In this document: positions 14,817 through 21,349 of the stretch, piece after piece
How positions within the stretch are numbered: the stretch's first letter is position 1
Layout: each line of letters opens with the position of its first letter
NCBI GenBank assembly: GCA_030533315.1
Contig: JAUNJL010000041.1
Location: forward strand, 1-21,349
Reading direction: 5' to 3'
DNA from: Eubacteriales bacterium
GTDB taxonomy: Bacteria; Bacillota_A; Clostridia; Lachnospirales; Lachnospiraceae
DNA length: 21,349 nucleotides
Notes under the pieces: generated by a model
Seen by the model: the letters and a program-made list of their open reading frames with translations, nothing else
Told to the model about the DNA's origin: nothing
Databases searched by the model: none
Translations under genes and position numbers: made by a program

Positions 14817-15396
14817 GATCCGGCCCTCCCTTGAACTTAAATTCTTTTTTTAGTGCGTGGAAGCCTCCGGCAAAGGAATTGTCGATCAGGATGTTTTTAC
14901 TGGGAATGGTGGCCTTCAGGCCTCCCATAAAGGCTTCCTGGGCGATCTGCACCGGACAGCCCGTGCGGGCCACCAGCGCTCTTTGGAGGGAGGAGTCCTC
15001 CGGGGTAATGTAAAGGAAGATCTCATCCTCCCCGGCAAAGGCCACGGCCTCCTTGATCCTTTTGCAAAGATATTCCTCGTATTCCGGCGTATCCATAAAA
15101 TGCGCCAGATGATCCTTGACCTCCACAAACAGCTTGTCCGTCAGATCCTTCTGCTTTCTGGACCAATCCCGCTTCAAGGATAGCTGCTGTGCGGAGAGAA
15201 TCTTGTTGACCTCCCGCCTGGCGTTCTCCGCTTCGGCCTTCACCTGTGCCTCAGCCTCCTGTTGTTTGGATTTTTTGTGCTGTGCCAGCATTTCCTCCAT
15301 TTTTTTACGATGCTCCTCAAGCTCCCCTTCTGTCTTAAGGCGGGCATCCTCCACGGAGACATCAAAGAAATGCTGCAGCTTTTCTTCTATCGTCAT
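14809..15396 (-). CDS. ntpE: V-type ATPase subunit E (peripheral stalk)
   Basis: A 195-residue protein. The first half (about residues 15-90) is highly charged, rich in Glu, Lys, Ala and Gln, and predicted to be a continuous coiled coil. The second half is a globular domain with the GGLKATIPSKNILIDNSF pattern near the C-terminus that binds the top of the head. It pairs with the small G/H-type subunit encoded first in this operon to form a peripheral stalk holding the head against rotation. AGGTGA precedes the ATG. It lies 45 bp after subunit F and overlaps the A start by eight bases. Confidence 0.93.
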   Translation of the reverse strand: MTIEEKLQHFFDVSVEDARLKTEGELEEHRKKMEEMLAQHKKSKQQEAEAQVKAEAENARREVNKILSAQQLSLKRDWSRKQKDLTDKLFVEVKDHLAHFMDTPEYEEYLCKRIKEAVAFAGEDEIFLYITPEDSSLQRALVARTGCPVQIAQEAFMGGLKATIPSKNILIDNSFAGGFHALKKEFKFKGGPDHA

Positions 15397-15441
15397 ATTT
15401 TCACCTGCTTCTTGTCAATATGCTTCCGCCGTTTTGGGCGG

Positions 15442-15750
15442 TTATAACTTCAGCCCGATGGCTTCATTCACATAGGAGGTGATGAAGTCGGGCTTGCGGC
15501 CAGTACCATGCCTGTCAGGGATTTCGATGATCAGAGGCGTTTTGTGGTTTAGCTTTACATCGTCGATGATCTCGGGAAACTTTCGGCCAAACTTTTCCGT
15601 CAGAAGGATGATCCCGATTTCCTTGTCCGCAATGGCTGTTTCCAGGGCGTCCTTCAGTTCGTCATGCCCATGTACCACCACGCCGTCCACACCGGCCAGC
15701 CTCATCCCTGTATAGGTATCAATGTTGTCGCTGATTAAAAACATTTTCAT
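15442..15750 (-). CDS. ntpG: V-type ATPase subunit F (rotor shaft partner of D)
   Basis: A 102-residue Rossmann-like protein that binds subunit D in the central stalk and influences ATPase activity. Family features are FLISDNIDTYTGMRLAG at the N-terminus, GIILLTEKF in the middle and the conserved TPLIIEIPD strand. The start is assigned to the ATG at 15750, one base after the subunit K stop. An in-frame TTG at 15765 lies inside K and is not favoured. The ribosome binding site is weak, so translation probably depends on ribosomes finishing K. The symbol follows Enterococcus hirae usage; other schemes call it atpF. Confidence 0.93.
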   Translation of the reverse strand: MKMFLISDNIDTYTGMRLAGVDGVVVHGHDELKDALETAIADKEIGIILLTEKFGRKFPEIIDDVKLNHKTPLIIEIPDRHGTGRKPDFITSYVNEAIGLKL

Positions 15751-15751
15751 A

Positions 15752-16186
15752 TTACAGTTTACCAATGATCATGAAGGAGATGATCAGACCGTAGAGAGCG
15801 ACACCCTCAGCCAGACCTACGAAGATCAGGGATTTACCGAGGATGCTCTGATCCTCGCTGATGGCGCCAAGGGCTGCGCTTGCCGCACTGGCTACGGCAA
15901 TACCGCCTCCGATACAGGAAAGGCCGGTTACAAGGGCTGCCGCAATGTACCCAAGCCCTGTGGCAAGGCCGCTTCCGGCGCCGTCGGCGGCTGCCTGTAC
16001 GGAAGCGTTTCCGGCAAACATTACGGCGATGGCAACCAGCATGGTACCAAAGAAGAAGAAAGCGTTTACCCCGAGGGCGGTTTTATAACGTCCCCGGTTC
16101 TTTTCGCCGATGAGATAATAGCCGAATGGAAGGATGATGCTGAGCACAAGTGCGGCTGCAAAAATAATCTGTGTCATAATTGTCAT
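15752..16186 (-). CDS. ntpK: V-type ATPase subunit K (proteolipid ring, c-type)
   Basis: A 144-residue membrane protein of four predicted helices, that is, two fused c-type hairpins. The first hairpin spans about residues 4-58 and the second 72-142. Only the fourth helix carries the ion-binding carboxylate, E127 in FVGLAEGVALYG; the equivalent place in helix 2 (AFFFFGTMLVA) has none, as in other bacterial V-type K subunits. The ring rotates in the membrane as ions pass. E127 is followed by Gly rather than Ser or Thr, which gives no clear sign of sodium specificity; the ion is undetermined. The start is firm, with AGGAGGT eight bases before the ATG. A 227-bp gap precedes it. Confidence 0.95.
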   Translation of the reverse strand: MTIMTQIIFAAALVLSIILPFGYYLIGEKNRGRYKTALGVNAFFFFGTMLVAIAVMFAGNASVQAAADGAGSGLATGLGYIAAALVTGLSCIGGGIAVASAASAALGAISEDQSILGKSLIFVGLAEGVALYGLIISFMIIGKL

Positions 16187-16413
16187 GATGATGACCTCCT
16201 CTTATTCTTTTTCTATAGATGCGGCAGTCCATTTCTTTGGACCGCTGCGGTCAAAACCCATGAAAACCCGCTGGATCCATGGGGGTTCGCACATTTTTCG
16301 TTATTGTTCTGCGGTGGGTGCGGCGAAAGTGCAGACACCTGTCCGTTTCCGGAGCAGGGCCTTCCCATGTTCTCTATGGAAGGCGCCGGTCGCGCTTCGG
16401 GGGCGGATCCTCC
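16187..16413 (-). other. 227-bp gap between subunits I and K with a stem-loop
   Basis: No convincing gene or promoter. An 8-bp hairpin (16224-16231 with 16238-16245, one wobble, six-base loop) sits about 40 bp before the K start. GGAGGA follows the subunit I stop but leads to no plausible start. The gap is far larger than the others in this operon. Confidence 0.55.
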
Positions 16414-18384
16414 TTAATGCTCCCTGGAGCGGAAGGGCTGGAACTGACGTCCGGTGCCCTTGTAGAAGCGGCTGAAGATCTCGTAGTATTCCAGACGGAG
16501 CACCTGGATACCCACGATCAGGCCCTCCAGGGCACAGACGAACAGGTTCCCCAGGACCACCACGATCCAGTTGGGACTTCCGCTCTCCGCACCGGCCAGC
16601 ATCAGCACCACCTCCATCATGGCAGCATGGCTGACCGCATAGGCTCCGATACGCACGAAGGAAAGGGTGTTGGAAAAGTAGCTCAAAAGCACCTCGAACA
16701 TTTCAAAAAAGCCTTGTACGAGGAACATTCCCACACCGGTGTCCAAAAGATGGGACTTTTTTTCCACCAGGTTGGTGAGCGGTTCCTTCAGGAACATGAT
16801 CACCAGGGGCAGCAGGAACATCACGGACAAAACGGCGGCAGCCGGCAGCTTCTTTCCGGTCAGGAACAGGAAGATCACAATGGTGGCTGAGCCGTAGAAT
16901 GCCAGGCCGGTTATGGAATTGGTGTCAAACCAGGTCTTTTCCACGTCGTGATACCGCAGAGAGTTGAGGATGTTAAAGATCATGCAGAGCAGGATCAGGA
17001 GCATACCAAAGCCAATGGCGACGATGAACACCGTATTCAGCTTCCCGATAAAGGGAACGTCCATCATGGCATTCATGGGGCGCAGCCAAATGGGCTCCAG
17101 AACGTCCTCAAATCCAAAGACACTTCCGAACATGAATCCAAAGAAGGTGGAAAAGACTCCGGCGCAGCCGATGATCCCCGCCAGGTCTATGTGCTTGTAC
17201 TTGTAAAGAAGAAAGCCGCCGATGAAGAGAAGGAGCCCCTGTCCCACGTCTCCGAACATGGCGCCGAAGATAAAGGAATAGGTGATGGCGATGAACCAGG
17301 TGGGATCCATCTCCCCGTAGGCCGGCAGCCCGTACATTCTGGTGTACATCTCAAAGGGCTTGAAAAGCTTGGGGTTTTTCAGCTTGGTGGGGGGCTGTTT
17401 TTTCAGGTTTTCCTCATCATCCTCCACCAGGCAGAAGATCCGGGGATCATCCTTGATGTCCTGGATGAAGGAGGCGGTGTCCTTCTCGGACATCCAGCCG
17501 CAGAGGATGTAAAAGACCTCCTTTGTGTCTGGGGAACCGCCTGCCCTGCCCACTCCTGTGGCTTCGCTGTTTCTGGTACATGCCGCCAGACGCCGCACGT
17601 CGAAATTGCGGGAAAGCTGGCTCAGAGCCTCTCTGGCAGAGGCGATGTCCTGGGTGTTATCCTCCAGGAAGGACTTCCAGCGGATGCTGATCTGCTTCCT
17701 CTCCTCCTCGTTCTGCCGGTATTCCTCCGTCAGCTGGTCGTAGGCCTCATGAGCGGTGCCGTCGTAGTCGTCGGTCATGTAGATCCTCTCAAAATGCATG
17801 GAAGCATAAGCGGCGTGCACCTTCAGGGATTCCCTTGCGGGAACGAAGTAAATGCCCCAGATATACTGGTCATCCTTATCGCACTCCAGAAAGATGGTAT
17901 TCATGTTCTCATAGATGTACTTTTTGAATTGTTCAAAGTATTCCTTTTCGATCCGGCCGAATCGGTAATGAATGTGTTGGAAGTTTAAGATCGATGAGAT
18001 GTCAAAGTCCATCTTTCGGAAGGGCTCCAGAATGCTGAGGGAACGAGAAAGAGTTTTGTGCTTTTCCTCTGCCCGGGTGCGGGCAGCAGCGATCTCTTGG
18101 GATTCGTGCTTGATCTTCTGTACGATAGAGAGGGCATTTTCGATCGTCAGCTCCTTTGAGGGAGCCTCTGGAGGAGTATCCAGCTCCTCATAGAAGCCGT
18201 TGATCTCAGACAAGGCTTCCTTATAAGGGTTGATCTCAATAAACGGACTGAGATTCTTCACCGTCGTCAGCTCTGAAAGGGCGCTTTCCAGGTGGATCTC
18301 ATACTTGCAAAGATAGGTGTTCGCGACTCTGTCAATATCCGCCTTGGGACCGGTAATACTCACAAATTTCATTTTTTCAATCAC
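16414..18384 (-). CDS. ntpI: V-type ATPase subunit I (membrane stator, a-type)
   Basis: A 656-residue membrane subunit forming the ion half-channels beside the K ring. The cytoplasmic N-terminal half (about residues 1-360) contains coiled-coil segments at 85-120 and 215-265 and binds the peripheral stalks. The C-terminal half has about seven or eight membrane helices starting near residue 362. R578 in TLSFVRIGAYAVSHA is the conserved arginine that releases the ion from the ring, and a second conserved Arg-Leu-Glu lies at 630-632. Translation starts at a GTG (18384), supported by GGAGGT seven bases upstream; an ATG four codons in is less well spaced. It lies 57 bp after subunit C. Confidence 0.96.
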   Translation of the reverse strand: MIEKMKFVSITGPKADIDRVANTYLCKYEIHLESALSELTTVKNLSPFIEINPYKEALSEINGFYEELDTPPEAPSKELTIENALSIVQKIKHESQEIAAARTRAEEKHKTLSRSLSILEPFRKMDFDISSILNFQHIHYRFGRIEKEYFEQFKKYIYENMNTIFLECDKDDQYIWGIYFVPARESLKVHAAYASMHFERIYMTDDYDGTAHEAYDQLTEEYRQNEEERKQISIRWKSFLEDNTQDIASAREALSQLSRNFDVRRLAACTRNSEATGVGRAGGSPDTKEVFYILCGWMSEKDTASFIQDIKDDPRIFCLVEDDEENLKKQPPTKLKNPKLFKPFEMYTRMYGLPAYGEMDPTWFIAITYSFIFGAMFGDVGQGLLLFIGGFLLYKYKHIDLAGIIGCAGVFSTFFGFMFGSVFGFEDVLEPIWLRPMNAMMDVPFIGKLNTVFIVAIGFGMLLILLCMIFNILNSLRYHDVEKTWFDTNSITGLAFYGSATIVIFLFLTGKKLPAAAVLSVMFLLPLVIMFLKEPLTNLVEKKSHLLDTGVGMFLVQGFFEMFEVLLSYFSNTLSFVRIGAYAVSHAAMMEVVLMLAGAESGSPNWIVVVLGNLFVCALEGLIVGIQVLRLEYYEIFSRFYKGTGRQFQPFRSREH

Positions 18385-18441
18385 GTTGCTACCTCCGGTG
18401 TCCGGAAGAAGGGACAGGCGAAAATCCGTCCTTCCCGCCGG

Positions 18442-19485
18442 CTAATTGCTGCGAATATAACGCATTGCTTCGTCCTGACTTACCCCGTAACGCACGCATT
18501 CCAGGGCGATGGTCAGACGGTTGACCTCGTGTTCCTTGTGATAAAGATAAGAATAGATCACGGCCACAGAATAGGGGTCCTTGCGGGCCTCCTTCTCCAG
18601 TATGCTCCGAAGGAGGTAATTGTAAAACTCCTCCAGAGTGGCCGCATTCAGAGTTTGGTATTTCCGTCCATAGTAGGTTTTGAGAAAGACACTGCGGTAC
18701 TCCTCCGAGGTAGAGGCTTCCGCAAGGGCGGTGATCTCCTCCTTTTTTAATTTGTAATTGACCGGGATCAGCAGGCTGTAGATCTTTGCCGGCTCCATGT
18801 GGTAATAGCGCTTGGAGCGCAGCAGAAACTCCAGATTCAGCATGTCGAACTTTTCGCCGTAAGCCTTTGTGATCTCCTTCAGGTCATTTCCCTGGAACAG
18901 CTTCTTCCGAACGTTCCAGATCTGGGAAAAATAGTACAGGTCCAGGGCCATCCCATAGTCAAATAGAAGGGAGCCCTCATGGCCGTGTACTCTGGAGAGG
19001 GGGCTGTAAAACTCGTTGCTCCTTAAAGCGCCGAGAAATTCGTCCATGTTCCTCGCTGCCAGAAGGGGATCCAGGTCCAGGTGAGAATGCTGGAGGAAAA
19101 AGTCGTGGTAAGGACTCAGATCCATGGGATCCGTGGTCCGGTGGTCAAAAAGGTTTGTCATAAGCTCCTTCAGCACCAGGATCTCGTATCGTTTTGCATA
19201 CAGCTCGAGGAATTTTCGTTGTTCCTGGTTGGCGAAATGGTAAATGCGGGAAAAATTCCGAAAGATGGATTTTTTCAGCAGCTTTTCCATCTGCCCCCGG
19301 TGGAGATCGTTCTCATCCAGTCCGGCCCAGGCCGTCATGTACTCCGGTGTACGCTTCAAATAAGCCGCCACCTGGGGTACGTTCGGAAGCTGAAGGATTT
19401 CCCTGAGCTGTTCGTCCGTGGTCAGGCGGCTTTGCATGGCCCGGATCTTGGTGGATAGGCCGCTGTAAGAAAGAACACTACCCAA
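18442..19485 (-). CDS. ntpC: V-type ATPase subunit C (d-type coupling subunit)
   Basis: A 347-residue, almost entirely helical protein that caps the K ring and links it to the D/F shaft. Family features are the N-terminal YSGLSTKIRAMQSRLT, a helical three-domain layout, and the C-terminal AVIYSYLYHKEHEVNRLTIALECVRYGV, which closely resembles other bacterial subunit C ends. The start is a TTG at 19485: an in-frame TGA lies three codons upstream, AAGGAA precedes it, and the family N-terminus begins here, whereas the first ATG is already inside the conserved motif. It follows the stalk gene by 63 bp. In Enterococcus hirae this gene sits later in the operon. Confidence 0.93.
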   Translation of the reverse strand: MGSVLSYSGLSTKIRAMQSRLTTDEQLREILQLPNVPQVAAYLKRTPEYMTAWAGLDENDLHRGQMEKLLKKSIFRNFSRIYHFANQEQRKFLELYAKRYEILVLKELMTNLFDHRTTDPMDLSPYHDFFLQHSHLDLDPLLAARNMDEFLGALRSNEFYSPLSRVHGHEGSLLFDYGMALDLYYFSQIWNVRKKLFQGNDLKEITKAYGEKFDMLNLEFLLRSKRYYHMEPAKIYSLLIPVNYKLKKEEITALAEASTSEEYRSVFLKTYYGRKYQTLNAATLEEFYNYLLRSILEKEARKDPYSVAVIYSYLYHKEHEVNRLTIALECVRYGVSQDEAMRYIRSN

Positions 19486-19548
19486 AGCTGGTCACTTCCT
19501 TTCTGAATATCATGATCGCCCATGCCGCCAGGGCGCAGAGGGAGGCTT

Positions 19549-19866
19549 TTAGACAGTTCCCTTGACGATCTTATCGAAAAGCTCCCTGGAAAGCCGCTCA
19601 TGATTTTTCTCATAGTAGGCGTCCAGACGCTGGAAAGCGGCCTCGGTACTGCTGCGAAGGGCAGTGAGCTGAGCATCCTTCTCCGTCTCCAGATTTTGCC
19701 GGATAGAACGGATATGATCCTCCATCTCCTGCTCGAAAGCGGCGTCAAACTCCTTGCACTGCCTCTCCATGTCCCAAGAGAGAGCCTTTTTCTTTGCGTT
19801 TCCATCGTTTATGATGCCCTGGGCGGTGGCTTCGATTTCAGACAGCTTATTTAAGATTTGTTCCAT
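19549..19866 (-). CDS. V-type ATPase peripheral stalk subunit, G/H-like
   Basis: A 105-residue, highly charged protein predicted to be helical nearly throughout, with no membrane segment. Position as the first gene of a V-ATPase operon, size and coiled-coil character match the G/H (Enterococcus NtpF) subunit that pairs with subunit E in the peripheral stalk. Sequence conservation in this family is low, so the call relies mainly on context. The start is the ATG at 19866, six bases after AGGAGG; an upstream in-frame GTG at 19872 would leave no space for that site. Confidence 0.82.
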   Translation of the reverse strand: MEQILNKLSEIEATAQGIINDGNAKKKALSWDMERQCKEFDAAFEQEMEDHIRSIRQNLETEKDAQLTALRSSTEAAFQRLDAYYEKNHERLSRELFDKIVKGTV

Positions 19867-20061
19867 CTGCACCCTCCTTTTATGAAGCGGAAACTGGTGT
19901 TCCGCCTTGTTTCATGCTCACGAACCAATGGCGTATCACGGTTCATCAGCAAGCGTATTTATGACTGCCGATCCAGGCATTTCCCGTTTCCTTTGTGTGT
20001 TTTTTTCAGGTCTGGAAAGAGGGAAATGCCTGTTTCGATTTTCATCAACAAACATACCATA
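19867..20061 (-). promoter_or_regulatory. Structured leader of the V-ATPase operon
   Basis: About 180 nt of leader RNA precede the first V-ATPase gene. It contains a long hairpin (12-bp perfect outer stem CAGGCATTTCCC at 19974-19985 with 20021-20032, plus an inner TTTCC/GGAAA helix), a GATCGGCAG/TTGCTGATG-type helix at about 19945-19973, GAACC/GGTTC at 19921-19943, and GCGGAA/TTCCGC at about 19887-19904 next to the ribosome binding site. No known riboswitch class was recognised. Confidence 0.45.
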
Positions 20062-20084
20062 CTCCCAATCAGATAAAAAAGCAA
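20056..20084 (-). promoter_or_regulatory. Candidate promoter of the V-ATPase operon
   Basis: TTGCTT (20079-20084) and TATGGT (20056-20061) on the minus strand with 17-bp spacing. A second candidate, TTGAGA and TTATCT with 17 bp, lies about 15 bp further upstream. The -10 matches are only moderate, so the exact start is uncertain. Confidence 0.45.
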
Positions 20085-20170
20085 TCCACGATTTCTCAAA
20101 AAAGGCCGTGAAACACAGAGTTATTTTGTTGAAAAGTGACAGTTTTATACACGAAAGTGAAGATCAGACA

Positions 20171-20199
20171 TTGCAAAAGGAGAAAAAAACGTGTATATT
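20171..20199 (+). promoter_or_regulatory. Promoter of trmB
   Basis: TTGCAA (20171-20176), 17-bp spacer, TATATT (20194-20199). Transcription would start near 20206, about 22 nt before the trmB ATG, leaving room for GGAGGAAGG as ribosome binding site. It is divergent from the V-ATPase promoter. Confidence 0.75.
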
Positions 20200-20227
20200 G
20201 TAACACGATGGAGGAAGGTTATACAAA

Positions 20228-20881
20228 ATGAGATTAAGAAATATTCCCGGGGCGAAGGATGTGATCCGAAACAGCCCCTATGTGATTCAGAACCCAGAGG
20301 AAAAAAGGGGGCGGCTGACAGAAGCCTTTCCCCAAAAGCAGCCTCTTCATATCGAGGTGGGGATGGGAAAAGGCCGGTTCCTGATGGACATGGCAAGGCT
20401 TCATCCGGAGGTCAACTACATTGGGATCGAAATGTATGACAGCGTGCTGCTCCGCGCCATCCAGAAGAGGGAGGAGCAGAGGGATGCCGGAGAGGTGCTT
20501 TCCAATCTCCTTTTTTTGCGTGTGGATGCACGCCTTTTGCTGGAGATTTTTGAAAAAGGAGAGGTGGATCGTATTTACCTGAACTTTTCCGACCCCTGGC
20601 CCAAGGCCCGCCATGCAAAACGCCGTCTTACTTCCAGAGAATTTTTGGCTCGGTACGATCAGATCCTGGCAGGGGACGGCACCGTGGAGTTTAAGACGGA
20701 CAACCAGGAGCTTTTTTCCTTTTCTTTGGAAGAGGTGAGGGAAGCCGGCTGGCAGGTTTTGGCCCACACCTTTGACCTTCACGGGGATGAGGCGCTGGCA
20801 AAGGGAAACGTGATGACAGAATACGAGGAAAAATTTTCATCCATGGGAAATCCGATTTGCAAAATGGTCATTCGAAGATAA
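20228..20881 (+). CDS. trmB: tRNA (guanine-N7-)-methyltransferase
   Basis: TrmB uses S-adenosylmethionine to methylate G46 in the variable loop of tRNAs, a stabilising modification made in the cytoplasm. The 217-residue protein has the SAM-binding motif HIEVGMGKGRF at residues 41-51, the acidic IGIEMY at 65-70, the family signature NFSDPWPKARHAKRRL at 119-134, and the FKTDN motif at 155-159. Length and order are normal for the bacterial family. The ATG follows GGAGGAAGG at nine bases and has its own promoter. It is monocistronic as far as the window shows, and no clear terminator was found after it. Confidence 0.96.
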   Translation: MRLRNIPGAKDVIRNSPYVIQNPEEKRGRLTEAFPQKQPLHIEVGMGKGRFLMDMARLHPEVNYIGIEMYDSVLLRAIQKREEQRDAGEVLSNLLFLRVDARLLLEIFEKGEVDRIYLNFSDPWPKARHAKRRLTSREFLARYDQILAGDGTVEFKTDNQELFSFSLEEVREAGWQVLAHTFDLHGDEALAKGNVMTEYEEKFSSMGNPICKMVIRR

Positions 20882-21150
20882 GGCCTGACATTGACAAAAG
20901 GAAGCCGTTCATTTTGCCCCGTTCTGCCCGCCTGGAAACATACTGATCCGACAAAAAGCTTCCGCAGGAGCTGTAAAGAGGAGCGGTCAGAGGGGGCGGT
21001 GCTGCTTTCAAGTCATACAATAAATAATAAGAAATGACTTGGTACAGCGGCCTTCCATGGCTGGCAGAGCTTTCAGGATGCCGGAGCCTGCGGCTGCACG
21101 CCACATGGGCGGCTGCGCCCATGGCCGCCGTACCGGATGAGGAGAAGCCT
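20882..21150. other. Noncoding stretch after trmB with two stem-loops
   Basis: No supported gene. It contains an 8-bp inverted repeat (CAAGTCAT at 21009-21016, ATGACTTG at 21034-21041) around an AT-rich loop, and a strong 8-bp hairpin (CATGGGCG at 21104-21111, loop GCTG, CGCCCATG at 21116-21123). Neither is followed by a T-run, so neither is a clear trmB terminator. Confidence 0.55.
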
Positions 21151-21327
21151 ATGAAAAGAAAGAACCCTCTCCGCCGCGTGATTTCCCAATTCACGTACGA
21201 CCACAAAATCCTCAACGACCATATCCTGCGCATCCGCAAAGCAACAGGCGAATTAAGCGGTTTTTTCGGGGATTTGGAGGCAAAAAATAAAAAAGAAGGT
21301 TACAGTTCACGGGTTGACTTGTCATGA
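21151..21327 (+). CDS. Small hypothetical protein (58 residues), doubtful
   Basis: An ATG at 21151 preceded by AGGAG at six bases opens a 58-codon frame ending in TGA. The product is basic at the N-terminus (MKRKNPLRR), has no membrane segment and was not recognised. The ribosome binding site and in-frame length are the only support; no promoter was identified. It could be a real small protein, the end of a degraded gene, or chance. Confidence 0.3.
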   Translation: MKRKNPLRRVISQFTYDHKILNDHILRIRKATGELSGFFGDLEAKNKKEGYSSRVDLS

Positions 21328-21349
21328 AAGCCCCAATGGTGTAGACTGG

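Noticed and set aside
16227..16373. Small minus-strand frame of about 48 codons in the I-K gap
   Set aside because: It lacks a close ribosome binding site, is Pro/Asn/Gly-rich without family features and contains the stem-loop.
21310..21349. Possible end of an insertion sequence or a promoter at the right edge (TTGACT)
   Set aside because: Only about 35 bases are visible, no inverted repeat partner or transposase can be seen, and the -10 match is poor.

Overview
The window is a chromosomal, low-mobility segment of a moderately GC-rich Gram-positive anaerobe. A Lachnospiraceae-like member of the Clostridia is the best fit. The reasons are a methionyl-tRNA synthetase behind a T-box leader, strong AGGAGG ribosome binding sites, a complete bacterial V-type ATPase operon, a secreted Ig-like surface protein and a Moco gene pair in a housekeeping operon. 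Species was not determined. I see no rRNA, tRNA, CRISPR array or intact mobile element.

Layout. (1) 1-1772, minus: the N-terminal 590 residues of a secreted surface protein that runs off the left edge inside a Thr-Val-Thr-Pro tandem repeat. (2) 1978-6940, plus: promoter, Met-specific T-box leader (AUG specifier, antiterminator, terminator), then metG - bcp - moaC - moaB - tatD and a strong intrinsic terminator. No internal terminator is visible, so methionine-tRNA charging may gate the whole cluster. (3) 6865-10308, minus: a membrane-anchored CapA-like protein whose usual histidine positions are all substituted, and a membrane-anchored DUF885 metallopeptidase-like protein; each has its own promoter. 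The capA terminator is embedded in the 3' end of convergent tatD. (4) 10309-11020: about 700 bp of mostly AT-rich noncoding DNA with a cluster of three consensus DnaA boxes. (5) 11021-19866, minus: a nine-gene V-type ATPase operon in the order G/H-like, C, I, K, F, E, A, B, D, with a structured leader of about 180 nt and a terminator at 10887-10910. (6) 20171-20881, plus: trmB (tRNA m7G46 methyltransferase), divergent from the V-ATPase operon. (7) 20882-21349: mostly noncoding, with one doubtful 58-codon ORF.

How it works together: the V-ATPase genes encode a full rotary ion pump: A3B3 head, D/F rotor shaft, C coupling subunit, E/G-type peripheral stalks, I stator and K ring. The plus-strand operon mixes translation (metG), peroxide defence (bcp), two molybdopterin steps (moaC, moaB) and a TatD nuclease. 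No wholly new multi-gene system is evident. The items most worth a second look are the histidine-less CapA homologue, the DnaA-box cluster away from any visible dnaA, the operator-like repeats at the capA promoter, the structured V-ATPase leader, and the T-box control of Moco genes.
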